From assembly GCF_003289955.1 (NCBI RefSeq), contig NZ_QLZR01000001.1, positions 434,001-498,000 on the forward strand: a stretch of DNA of 64,000 bases. Direction: 5' to 3'. Of the stretch, positions 43,624 through 52,081 are shown one piece after another. A model generated the notes under the pieces. It was not told the DNA's origin, did no database searches, and saw only the letters and a list, made by a program, of their open reading frames with translations. How positions within the stretch are numbered: the first letter of the stretch is position 1; every line of letters begins with the position of its first letter. This DNA is from Planococcus halotolerans (GTDB lineage Bacteria; Bacillota; Bacilli; Bacillales_A; Planococcaceae). The translations under genes were made by a program, and so were the position numbers.

Positions 43624-43956
43624 TCCGTTTTCCTCCTCAGATGTTCTACGCTCTAAAACCAATAGCCTCTAAGTTTGATGATGCTACTATTCGTTGGATT
43701 AATCAAGGAAGAAATCCTTTGTGCTTGAGTGAAAAGTGATTTCGTATGGTGAGGTAATAAAGGATTGATTTAAATTACGTTACATCAGAATGAAAAAGAA
43801 AAAGTAAAGTTCTTCTATAAAGAAGAGCTGCATCTGTGACTTTTCTGCTCAATTTTAAAAATAAATATTTTTTATCTAGTTCCTTGCCCTTGCTGAAATG
43901 GAATCGCTTTCAATTAATCTGTTTATTTTAACTATTCATTTTTTTCTAAAAAAGTC

Positions 43957-44007
43957 TTGCAATACTGAAAATTCGACCATATAATTTCACCTAATACTTG
44001 TTAGGTG
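43957..44007 (+). promoter_or_regulatory. Promoter and operator of the TetR gene
   Basis: TTGCAA (43957-43962), 17 nt, TATAAT (43980-43985), then the palindrome CACCTAA-6-TTAGGTG (43988-44007) over the transcript start. The ribosome site AGGTGG lies in its right arm. Apart from these the 392-base stretch 43624-44015 shows nothing. Confidence 0.82.
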
Positions 44008-44015
44008 GTGAAGAA

Positions 44016-44621
44016 GTGAAAAAACAAGAAATCTTAGCAGCCGCAATCCTTCAATATTCAAAGTATGGCTACCAGGGAGCGACAATGAAGAAAATTGCTG
44101 ATGAGGTCGGCATTAAGCCGGCATCCATTTACTTTTTTTTCGAGAATAAAGAAGCTCTCTTTATCGCCGCATTCCAGGAAATTTCGGAAAATCACCATAA
44201 CGCCATGGAAAAAGTTTTGGAAAGCCATATTCATGAGCCGGTGAATCGTATTTTTTCAGCGGTGCTCCGAGGAATCGTGGACCATCACACATTCCACCAA
44301 GCAGAAACTTCTGCCTATATCTCTTTGGTCACTGCGCCGATTCCCAGTATAAAAACACATATTCAGAAATATATGCTGGATTTCGATAATTGGATGTTGG
44401 AATCACTTGAAAGCGCATTGATGAAAACATATCCTTCTATCCAGACATTTGAAATGGATAGCATCATTAAACAATTTGTATTACTTGCCAACGGTGTCTT
44501 CTGGGGAATAAATATATACGACTCCGATTATCTGGAGGAACAGGTTCAAGCGGCGGATGAAATCATCCAGTCGATATTCCTCCAATTGGACCGGAACTAT
44601 GGTCTTCCCCAGTTAAAATAA
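44016..44621 (+). CDS. TetR-family transcriptional repressor
   Basis: 201 residues. N-terminal HTH: KQEILAAAILQYSKYGYQGA, TMKKIADEVGIKPASIYFFF. The C-terminal ligand domain has no assigned ligand. GTG 44016 is preceded by AGGTGG, itself part of the palindrome at 43988-44007, which suggests autorepression. It is followed 22 nt later by the permease gene, so it probably controls the whole four-gene set 44016-48669. Confidence 0.9.
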   Translation: MKKQEILAAAILQYSKYGYQGATMKKIADEVGIKPASIYFFFENKEALFIAAFQEISENHHNAMEKVLESHIHEPVNRIFSAVLRGIVDHHTFHQAETSAYISLVTAPIPSIKTHIQKYMLDFDNWMLESLESALMKTYPSIQTFEMDSIIKQFVLLANGVFWGINIYDSDYLEEQVQAADEIIQSIFLQLDRNYGLPQLK

Positions 44622-44643
44622 AAACATTTGAGGAGGAAATGGA

Positions 44644-45969
44644 ATGGAAAACAGATTCGCTAAAAATTTAGTTCAGGATTTCGAACGTGAACCCGTCCCA
44701 CAGGAAAAACGGAAAGGATGGCTGAAACTTTCCATTGTCTGGATGGGAGCAGTTATTGCATTATCAGCTACAGTTCTTGGCGGATCGCTCGGCAGCGGCT
44801 TATCAATGACTGGTGCTGTCATTGCAACATTGATCGGCTGTTTCCTATTGGCTGTTGTCAGTGCTCTCTGTTCTGTCGTCGGAGCACAAACAGGATTGTC
44901 CACTTCATTTGTATCCAGGTTTTCACTCGGCAAATACGGTTCCTATGCTGTTTCGGCAATTATAGCAATTGCTTTGTTCGGCTGGTTCGGTGTTCAAGTG
45001 GATTTATTCGGGGCCAGCCTCCACACTGTCCTGCTCAATGTTTTCAATATTGACGTCCACCCTAAAATACTGGTTGTTGCAGGAGGAATCCTGATGACCA
45101 CGACTGCATTTTTCGGTTATAAGGCTATTGAGAAATTCAGCCTTCTTGCCGTCCCGCTTCTCGGCATCCTTCTGGTCGCTTCATTGATCCGCGTGATGAG
45201 CAATCAGTCATTAAGCGAAGTTCTCAGTGTTCCGGCGACAGGAGACCCGCTGACAATCGGCCTTTCCGTATCATTGATCATCGGCTCTTTGGCAGTCGGC
45301 GCCATCATTGGCCCTGATATTTCCCGGTATGCCAAGTCGACCAAAGATGCTGTCATCTCTTCTTTTGTCGGATTCTTCGCCGGATTCAGCGCAGTGCTGC
45401 TAATCGCTGCTGTACTGGCGAAAGCAACAGCACAGACTGATATTGTTTCTATTTTACTTGGAGTCGGCTGGGGAACAGGTGCCATGCTGATTCTGATTTT
45501 GGCGCAGTGGACTACCAACGATAACAATCTATACTCTTCAGCACTCGGATTTTCAGTAATCTTCAAGCACACACCGAAATATATTTTAACCATTGCGGCC
45601 GGTATTATTGGTACATCGATGGCTGTGGGAGGAATTTACACACATTTCATCCCTTTCCTGATTTTCCTGAGTGCCCTGATACCACCGATCGGCGGTATCT
45701 ATGTCGCTGACTATCTAATGAACCGAAAGAAATACACATTCAGTAATCTTGATGCTCAGCCTAATGTAAATTATGTCGGTATCACTATTTGGATTTTCGC
45801 TTCTTTGGTCGCTTTTGCTACAACTCCCGCTCCTAATGGCTTTGGATTATTCACATTGACCGGCGCTTCCGGATTTGACGCCTTTCTAGTTGCATTCGCT
45901 GTGCAATTGGTTGCCAGCAAAGTTCTTCAAGGCAGTAAACAAACTGATCTGATCTTCAATAAAAACTAA
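44644..45969 (+). CDS. NCS1-family purine/cytosine-type permease
   Basis: 441 residues with twelve predicted membrane segments. Typical segments: LGGSLGSGLSMTGAVIATLI, IGPDISRYAKSTKDA, and QWTTNDNNLYSSALGFS, the last containing the conserved NDNN-like stretch of CodB-type carriers. It takes up a nucleobase, hydantoin or similar compound with a cation. The neighbours (DUF917, hydantoinase-like) point to a cyclic amide substrate. Confidence 0.9.
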   Translation: MENRFAKNLVQDFEREPVPQEKRKGWLKLSIVWMGAVIALSATVLGGSLGSGLSMTGAVIATLIGCFLLAVVSALCSVVGAQTGLSTSFVSRFSLGKYGSYAVSAIIAIALFGWFGVQVDLFGASLHTVLLNVFNIDVHPKILVVAGGILMTTTAFFGYKAIEKFSLLAVPLLGILLVASLIRVMSNQSLSEVLSVPATGDPLTIGLSVSLIIGSLAVGAIIGPDISRYAKSTKDAVISSFVGFFAGFSAVLLIAAVLAKATAQTDIVSILLGVGWGTGAMLILILAQWTTNDNNLYSSALGFSVIFKHTPKYILTIAAGIIGTSMAVGGIYTHFIPFLIFLSALIPPIGGIYVADYLMNRKKYTFSNLDAQPNVNYVGITIWIFASLVAFATTPAPNGFGLFTLTGASGFDAFLVAFAVQLVASKVLQGSKQTDLIFNKN

Positions 45970-45983
45970 AGGAGGAATTTCTC

Positions 45984-47078
45984 TTGAGACTACTTGGAAA
46001 AGAAGAAATCGAAAACATAGCCATTGGCGCAGCCTTACTCGGCACTGGTGGCGGTGGTGACCCATACATCGGCAAACTGATGGCGCTGCAAGCCATTGAA
46101 GAACACGGCCCAATCCGGCTGCTCGATCCGGAGGAAGTTCCGGACGACGCACTGATTGTCCCATCGGCCATGATGGGGGCACCGACAGTAATGATTGAAA
46201 AAGTTCCGAACGGTGAAGAAGCCATCGCTGCATTCAAGTCGCTCGAGGAATACCTTGGAAAAGAAATTTATGCCACTATGCCCATTGAAGCCGGCGGGAT
46301 CAATTCATTGCTGCCTCTTGCTTTAGCAGCAACCCTCGGCCTTCCGGTCATTGATGCAGACGGAATGGGCCGCGCATTCCCGGAGCTTCAGATGGTCACG
46401 TTCTATCTGGAAGGTGTTTCTGCAACCCCGATGGTTTTATCCGATGAAAAAAAGAACAGTTTGCTGTTGAATACGATCGACAGTGTCTGGGCTGAACGGA
46501 TTGCCCGCACTGCAACCATTGAAATGGGCGGTTCAGTAATGCTCGCCATCTATCCGATGGAAGGCCGCGTTGTAAAGCAATCGGCTATTAAAAACATCCT
46601 GTCTCTTGAAGAAAAGATAGGCGCAGAAATCCGGGCAGCAAAGAAAGAGAATGAAAATCCTGTAGATCGCATTCTTGGTTTGACTGCTGGCCGCGTCCTA
46701 TTCCAAGGAAAGGTTACAGACATCAACCGCAAAACACAGGACGGATTCGCTAAAGGAACTGCTACTATCGAAGGATTGAACGATAATAAAAACGAAGAAT
46801 GCAAACTGCATTTCCAGAATGAGCATCTGCTTGCTCAAGTGGATGGCCGTACTGTCTGTGTAACACCGGATCTGATTACCGTTCTCGACTCAGACACCGG
46901 AATGCCTATTACGACAGAAGGGCTCCGATACGGATCCCGCTGCACAGTCATCGGCATGCCATGTGACCCGAAATGGCGCACTGAAAAAGGAATCGAAGTG
47001 ACCGGTCCCCGGTACTTCGGCTATGACCTCGATTTTCAGCCGCTGGAAGAACTGCATTTAGTGAAGGAGGAGATTTAA
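45984..47078 (+). CDS. DUF917 family protein
   Basis: 364 residues. DUF917 hallmarks: LGTGGGGDPYIGKLM near residue 20, MPIEAGGINSLLP and PVIDADGMGRAFPELQM. The family often sits beside hydantoinase-type genes and is thought to be metabolic. TTG 45984 follows GGAGGAATT. It starts 14 nt after the permease and ends 1 nt before the hydantoinase-like gene. Confidence 0.9.
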   Translation: MRLLGKEEIENIAIGAALLGTGGGGDPYIGKLMALQAIEEHGPIRLLDPEEVPDDALIVPSAMMGAPTVMIEKVPNGEEAIAAFKSLEEYLGKEIYATMPIEAGGINSLLPLALAATLGLPVIDADGMGRAFPELQMVTFYLEGVSATPMVLSDEKKNSLLLNTIDSVWAERIARTATIEMGGSVMLAIYPMEGRVVKQSAIKNILSLEEKIGAEIRAAKKENENPVDRILGLTAGRVLFQGKVTDINRKTQDGFAKGTATIEGLNDNKNEECKLHFQNEHLLAQVDGRTVCVTPDLITVLDSDTGMPITTEGLRYGSRCTVIGMPCDPKWRTEKGIEVTGPRYFGYDLDFQPLEELHLVKEEI

Positions 47079-47079
47079 T

Positions 47080-48669
47080 ATGGCGAGTTACCGCATAGGG
47101 ATTGATGTTGGAGGAACCCATACCGATGCCGTCCTGTTAGATGAAGCTTATAACGTCATTTCAGAAGTGAAAGCAACAACAACAGAAGACGTCAGCTCAG
47201 GGATTTACCAAGCCCTGAAAAGAGTCGTTGCAGCCAGCGGTGTGCCGGTCGAGCAGATTCACTATGCAATGCTCGGCACTACGCATTGCACCAATGCTAT
47301 CGTCGAGCGGAAACGCCTGAACAAAGTGGCGGCCATCCGTATTGGCGCTCCGGCCACTACAGCGATCAAACCGTTGGTCGGAGTGCCTGATGATCTGCGT
47401 TCCATTCTTGGAAAACACCTGTATATCGTACGCGGAGGCAATGAATTCGACGGACGTGAAATCGTGCCGCTCGACGAAGAACGTATCCGTGAAATTGCAG
47501 AGGAATTGAAGGGACAAGTCGATTCGATCGCCATTACTTCCGTCTTCTCACCCGTTTCAACCCAACACGAAACAAGAGCTGGAGAAATCGTGAGAGAAGT
47601 GCTTGGAGATGAAGTCGCCGTTTCCCTATCGAGTGAAATCGGCAGTGTCGGCCTGCTCGAACGTGAAAATGCCACCATCCTCAATGCTGCAATTGTTGAT
47701 GTTGCAACTTCCACTGCCAATGGATTCATCAAAGCTCTTGAGCAGGAAGGCATTCATGCCGATATCTTCTTCGGTCAAAATGACGGCACTTTGATGTCTG
47801 TCGAATATACAGTGAAATACCCGATTCTTACGATTGCCTGCGGACCGACCAACAGTCTGCGCGGTGCAGCTTATTTGACTGATCACCCCGATGCACTCGT
47901 CGTCGATGTGGGCGGTACAACAACAGATGTTGGCGTACTGGTGGCATCATTCCCTCGCCAGTCTTCTCTAGCCGTTGAAATCGGCGGCGTCCGGACTAAT
48001 TTCCGCATGCCGGATATCGCTTCCATCGGACTGGGCGGCGGAACGATCATTACGTTAAATGAGGATGGCAGTTTCCAAATCGGACCGGAAAGTGTCGGCT
48101 ATCGACTGATTGAAAAAGGGCTTGTCTTCGGTGGTGATACGCTGACAACCACCGACGTCGCTGTAGCTCTAGGTATTGCAGACCTCGGAGATCCGTCCCT
48201 GGTTTCCCATCTTGATAAAGAAGTGCTGAAAAAAGTCTATACAAAAATGGTCGACATGGCAGAAGAGACGATCGACAAGATGAAAACAAGTTCAGACCCT
48301 GTTCCTGTCATCCTGGTTGGCGGCGGAAGCATCTTGTTCCCAACCGAACTGAAAGGTGCATCCAAAGTTATCAAGCCTGAAAATTCAGGAGTCGCTAACG
48401 CCATCGGCTCTGCAATTTCACAGGTGAGCGGTCAGATCGAGAAAATCTTCAAAACCGATGAACTGGGCCGCGAAGAAACGTTGGCATTGGCCAAGAAAAT
48501 GGCTTTTGATGAAGCCATCCAAGCTGGTGCCGATCCAGATGATTTGGTCATCGTCGATTTGGAGGAAGTTCCGCTTTCCTACCTACCAGGCAATGCCACG
48601 AAAATCCGTGTCAAAGCTGCAGGCGGTTTGCTGAGTGAACGGAAATTAACTGGCGCTGCACCTTTATAA
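47080..48669 (+). CDS. Hydantoinase/oxoprolinase family ATPase (HyuA-like)
   Basis: 529 residues of the ASKHA fold. Phosphate-1 loop YRIGIDVGGTHTDAVLLDE, phosphate-2 VVDVGGTTTDVGVL, adenosine site ILVGGGSILFPTEL; GLGGGTII. It hydrolyses ATP to open a cyclic amide (hydantoin, oxoproline or similar). Shorter than full-length 5-oxoprolinases, so it is the alpha-type subunit with DUF917 as possible partner. The last gene of the TetR-controlled set; a terminator follows. Confidence 0.92.
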   Translation: MASYRIGIDVGGTHTDAVLLDEAYNVISEVKATTTEDVSSGIYQALKRVVAASGVPVEQIHYAMLGTTHCTNAIVERKRLNKVAAIRIGAPATTAIKPLVGVPDDLRSILGKHLYIVRGGNEFDGREIVPLDEERIREIAEELKGQVDSIAITSVFSPVSTQHETRAGEIVREVLGDEVAVSLSSEIGSVGLLERENATILNAAIVDVATSTANGFIKALEQEGIHADIFFGQNDGTLMSVEYTVKYPILTIACGPTNSLRGAAYLTDHPDALVVDVGGTTTDVGVLVASFPRQSSLAVEIGGVRTNFRMPDIASIGLGGGTIITLNEDGSFQIGPESVGYRLIEKGLVFGGDTLTTTDVAVALGIADLGDPSLVSHLDKEVLKKVYTKMVDMAEETIDKMKTSSDPVPVILVGGGSILFPTELKGASKVIKPENSGVANAIGSAISQVSGQIEKIFKTDELGREETLALAKKMAFDEAIQAGADPDDLVIVDLEEVPLSYLPGNATKIRVKAAGGLLSERKLTGAAPL

Positions 48670-48688
48670 GATTTAATTCATTAAAAAT

Positions 48689-48717
48689 TCAGCTGACTAA
48701 TCAGCTGATTTTTTTGT
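48689..48717 (+). terminator. Terminator after the hydantoinase-like gene
   Basis: TCAGCTGA, short loop, TCAGCTGA, followed by seven T. Confidence 0.85.
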
Positions 48718-48877
48718 TTTTTTATGCTTTTGCTTTTTTTACTCTTTGTCTATAGCGAAAATTTCTTCAGGGAAGAGACTCTTTACCTCCACAACACCTG
48801 CTTTAAGGCAATTTATAAAGTTTGGCTCAATCAGGATGCAGGATCGTTACAAACCTTTTCAAACATTAATGAAAAAT

Positions 48878-48914
48878 CCAAAAGTGGATCACCTTATCGG
48901 TAATCCGCTTTTGG
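48878..48914 (-). terminator. Terminator at the end of the defence island
   Basis: CCAAAAG, GGAT, loop, ATCC, CTTTTGG with T-run on the minus strand; it lies 16 nt after the McrC-like stop. Confidence 0.8.
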
Positions 48915-48929
48915 TTTTAGTTATTTAAA

Positions 48930-50198
48930 TTAGATAGTTACTTCCTTATTATATAAAGAAACAATCCTCACCTTTTCCTGTTCTGCTCTATCTACTTCAA
49001 TTTCCCCTAAGCATAATAAGCCTCTTATCAATACATCGCTATCAATTAAATACTGCCCATTTTTATCTTTTACAAGGTGCATATAACTAACAAGTTCACT
49101 CAATCCCTTTGATGCATAATTGATGGATTGGGTATTTTTAATTTCTCCAATAATCAATTCCGCCAACTGTTTCGATTCGCGATGGACCTTTTCAATTAAA
49201 ATATCGGGTCTCCCCCGCCAATAATTCAATGACTTTTCCTTATTAAAGAAAGTTTGCGCCAATTGATGGTATTTATAGAAAGAACGGCTTTCATGAATTA
49301 AATATGGATTTTCACTTTCTGCTATTTCATCACTGTGAACAGCAAATCTCACACGGTTCGAGCCTGCACTGTCATGATACAAGTGAAAATCGTATTCTCC
49401 ATCTGCCCAACTGGCAACTTTTGAATTGGTGCCATCCATTAAATAATACTCTGCGTTGTTTTGTTTCTTTAAAATCTGAACAATCCAATATAGTTCGAAT
49501 AACACATCTTCGTTAGCGGGTAAGATGAAAAATTCGTGAAGCACATCTTTCAAGTGTTCGGAGGTATAGTTCCCCTGCTCCAACTGGTGTATGAAATACA
49601 AAAGATAAGCTGCTTCACGGTAAATTTTCTTGCGATGCGTTTTTGCTTTATTAATGATTCTATCGGATACTTTTTGTTTTTCAATTTTAGATACATATAT
49701 ATTATGGTAGAGAGCATCTTCAACATTTCTGCGATTATTCATTACATCCTCATACCATGGACGGGCAGCGAAGAGTTTCAAGAACTGGTCGTCATAACAA
49801 TACGTATAAAGTTTTGATAACAATTCTTTTAACACCAAATTTTCATCCGTATTAAAAGTGCGTTCCGTTTCCCTAGTTATGAATCGGTAATGGTCTTTTG
49901 GATTCGTCTGGAGCCTCCGATGAAGCGTCTCTTCCCATAAAATTTCTCCTCTGACCTCATAGTAACTTTCCATGGTTGTTGAGTTGGTTGAAGATTTTAT
50001 AGAAGCTAATTCTTTTTCAAGAGATTTCATAAACGCAATCGTGTGATCGCTTTTGATAAATCGTAACTTGAGTAAATCCTGTAAACGATCGATTGTAAAG
50101 TCAGCATGATGAATAACCGAATCTATCTGGATAACTCCATCTTTTAAATATCCATACAGATAATTGCTTACTTCGCTGATCATCCACTCAAACTTCAT
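48930..50198 (-). CDS. McrC-like PD-(D/E)XK nuclease subunit, system 1
   Basis: 422 residues. The C-terminal part holds the nuclease site GRPDILIE ... LAELIIGEIKNT (Asp, then Glu-x-Lys), typical of McrC/LlaJI-like restriction subunits. The N-terminal 250 residues are helical and unassigned. ATG 50198 overlaps the McrB-like stop by 11 nt, so the two are translationally coupled. Partner: the GTPase-like AAA+ protein upstream. Predicted to cut DNA carrying a modified base chosen by that partner. The sequence is visibly more AT-rich than the housekeeping regions. Confidence 0.8.
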   Translation of the reverse strand: MKFEWMISEVSNYLYGYLKDGVIQIDSVIHHADFTIDRLQDLLKLRFIKSDHTIAFMKSLEKELASIKSSTNSTTMESYYEVRGEILWEETLHRRLQTNPKDHYRFITRETERTFNTDENLVLKELLSKLYTYCYDDQFLKLFAARPWYEDVMNNRRNVEDALYHNIYVSKIEKQKVSDRIINKAKTHRKKIYREAAYLLYFIHQLEQGNYTSEHLKDVLHEFFILPANEDVLFELYWIVQILKKQNNAEYYLMDGTNSKVASWADGEYDFHLYHDSAGSNRVRFAVHSDEIAESENPYLIHESRSFYKYHQLAQTFFNKEKSLNYWRGRPDILIEKVHRESKQLAELIIGEIKNTQSINYASKGLSELVSYMHLVKDKNGQYLIDSDVLIRGLLCLGEIEVDRAEQEKVRIVSLYNKEVTI

Positions 50199-52008
50199 CA
50201 GTGACACCTATTTGGAAATAGTCTTCGATGAAATCTACCAATAGTTCCTGCGCAATCGCATCACCTAATTGATCTTTGATATGCATAACAAATTCCTTGA
50301 TTTTATAATCACTTAAACCTTCAAATTGAGGAAGTACGTATAAGATGATAGCAGACGTAAAGTCACCATCCTCAATTGTATAATTTGCAATATCCCGGAC
50401 GATCGCTGGACCAATTTTGCGATACTCATTTATGATTCTCCAAAGCGACGTTAGCGTATCCGTGTACAAATAATCCAGCACTGACCACACCTTTAAATAT
50501 TCATCAACCAGTGACCCTGTTATGGATTTCGGAACACTGACGGGAATAAAGGCAAAACGGCGCATAAAAGCATAACTCATTTCAAATAACGAAGATTTAT
50601 CGATTGTATTCATAGTTCCGATAATTCTCCAGCTTTTTGGAATAACATATTCATTGGGCTGAATATCACCTGCAGTTTTACTTTCAGGTTTCAGTATAAT
50701 TTGCGAACCATCTATCGCTTCATATGGAAGGGTTACTTCATCCCCGGCCAACACAGAAAAGAGAGGTCCAAACGCTTTATCTATATCCGCCCTGTTAATC
50801 TCATCGATTATTAACCATTCGTTTAAATCATTGCCTTCTTTATCTTTAAAGCATTGGAGAAAAAGACCTGGATCGAAGTATAATTCTCCGTCTTTTTGTG
50901 GCTTATAACCTCCAATGGTGTCATAAGTTGTCCAATTTGAAGTTGCAGTAACCAGTTTGCTTTCCACTTCGGTCTGTCTACAAATTTCGTTTGCTAATTT
51001 TGATTTCCCGGTGCCCGGTGGACCAGTAAAAATGATATGTTTACCACTTTTCAAAGCAGTTTGTATTTGAGACTGCAAAATCTCTTCGTTTTCAAAAACA
51101 AGATTGCCTAAATTAGCAATGTTCATGTCTTCTGGTTTGCCTTTGGGTTTATCTGGGTTTTCAACAGGTTGTGGAACTATTGGTGTACCTACTACACGAA
51201 CTGGATTCCAAATTTCTTTTAGTTCTTCATTATGGTAAAAATTCACCGGATCATATTTTCCTTCGGCTTCCAGCGATTGTCGGATTTTAAAAAGTCTCTT
51301 ATCAATATCTGTTTCTTCAGTATTTTTAATCCGGTCTTTAAAGTTTTTTTCAATAAGAACTTTGTGACCTGCACTGGCCATGCATTCATAATAATCCGGA
51401 GCAAGTAAATGAGAAATAATGTGCTGGACCTGAACGTTTTTGCCGATTACATTTTTTGTATCACTAATAATTTTCTTCAGTTCCCACGGATTATTAAGCG
51501 CGTTTACTCGTTCTTCACGGGACATAAGTTTAACGGAGATTGCAAATTGAATAATATAAGAGATTTCTTCGAACTTTGCCGTATTATAATATGTACCTGT
51601 AGCACCGATGCCTAATTCCAAATGCTGGAGCATAGGATGGCTTTCATTATATGAAATTTGACCCCAACTGGCTATATCCTTTAACTTGAGCAATTTAGTG
51701 CGATAACTTACAGTTCCTGAGTACGGAAATAGATAGTAGATATACATGATTTCCAGAGCGAGTTGATATATTTCCTTTTCTGACCCTTGTAACTGCATTT
51801 CGAACTTTTTGTCGAAAGTCATTTTTTCAGTGTAAAGAGGATTGTCATTAAATCTAGACTTCAAAGTCTGCAGATTCTTTAATGTCCATAACTCTTGTTC
51901 AGCATTAAATAAAGAACCTTCTTGCAGTAAACAATGTTCCTTCCATTTATCTGCTGCTATGTAAACTGCGTCACGATCACCAATATTGTTATAAAATACT
52001 TTTGCCAC
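50188..52008 (-). CDS. McrB-like AAA+ motor with N-terminal specificity region, system 1
   Basis: 606 residues. Residues 300-560 are the AAA+ core: Walker A IIFTGPPGTGKSKLA near 329, Walker B EWLIIDEINRADID near 398, sensor IIGTMNTIDKSSLFE and arginine segment FMRRFAFIPV. The INRAD and MNT-x-D patterns are specific to the McrB clade. The first 290 residues have no family I recognise and should hold the DNA-recognition part. GTG 52008 follows AGGAGG. It lies 73 nt after the helicase gene. Confidence 0.88.
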   Translation of the reverse strand: MAKVFYNNIGDRDAVYIAADKWKEHCLLQEGSLFNAEQELWTLKNLQTLKSRFNDNPLYTEKMTFDKKFEMQLQGSEKEIYQLALEIMYIYYLFPYSGTVSYRTKLLKLKDIASWGQISYNESHPMLQHLELGIGATGTYYNTAKFEEISYIIQFAISVKLMSREERVNALNNPWELKKIISDTKNVIGKNVQVQHIISHLLAPDYYECMASAGHKVLIEKNFKDRIKNTEETDIDKRLFKIRQSLEAEGKYDPVNFYHNEELKEIWNPVRVVGTPIVPQPVENPDKPKGKPEDMNIANLGNLVFENEEILQSQIQTALKSGKHIIFTGPPGTGKSKLANEICRQTEVESKLVTATSNWTTYDTIGGYKPQKDGELYFDPGLFLQCFKDKEGNDLNEWLIIDEINRADIDKAFGPLFSVLAGDEVTLPYEAIDGSQIILKPESKTAGDIQPNEYVIPKSWRIIGTMNTIDKSSLFEMSYAFMRRFAFIPVSVPKSITGSLVDEYLKVWSVLDYLYTDTLTSLWRIINEYRKIGPAIVRDIANYTIEDGDFTSAIILYVLPQFEGLSDYKIKEFVMHIKDQLGDAIAQELLVDFIEDYFQIGVTDEV

Positions 52009-52081
52009 CGAATTCCTCCTGTTATTTTCTATTTTTATCCGCTAAAAAAGGGGGATTATTAAAGGAATACTTTGCTATAAG

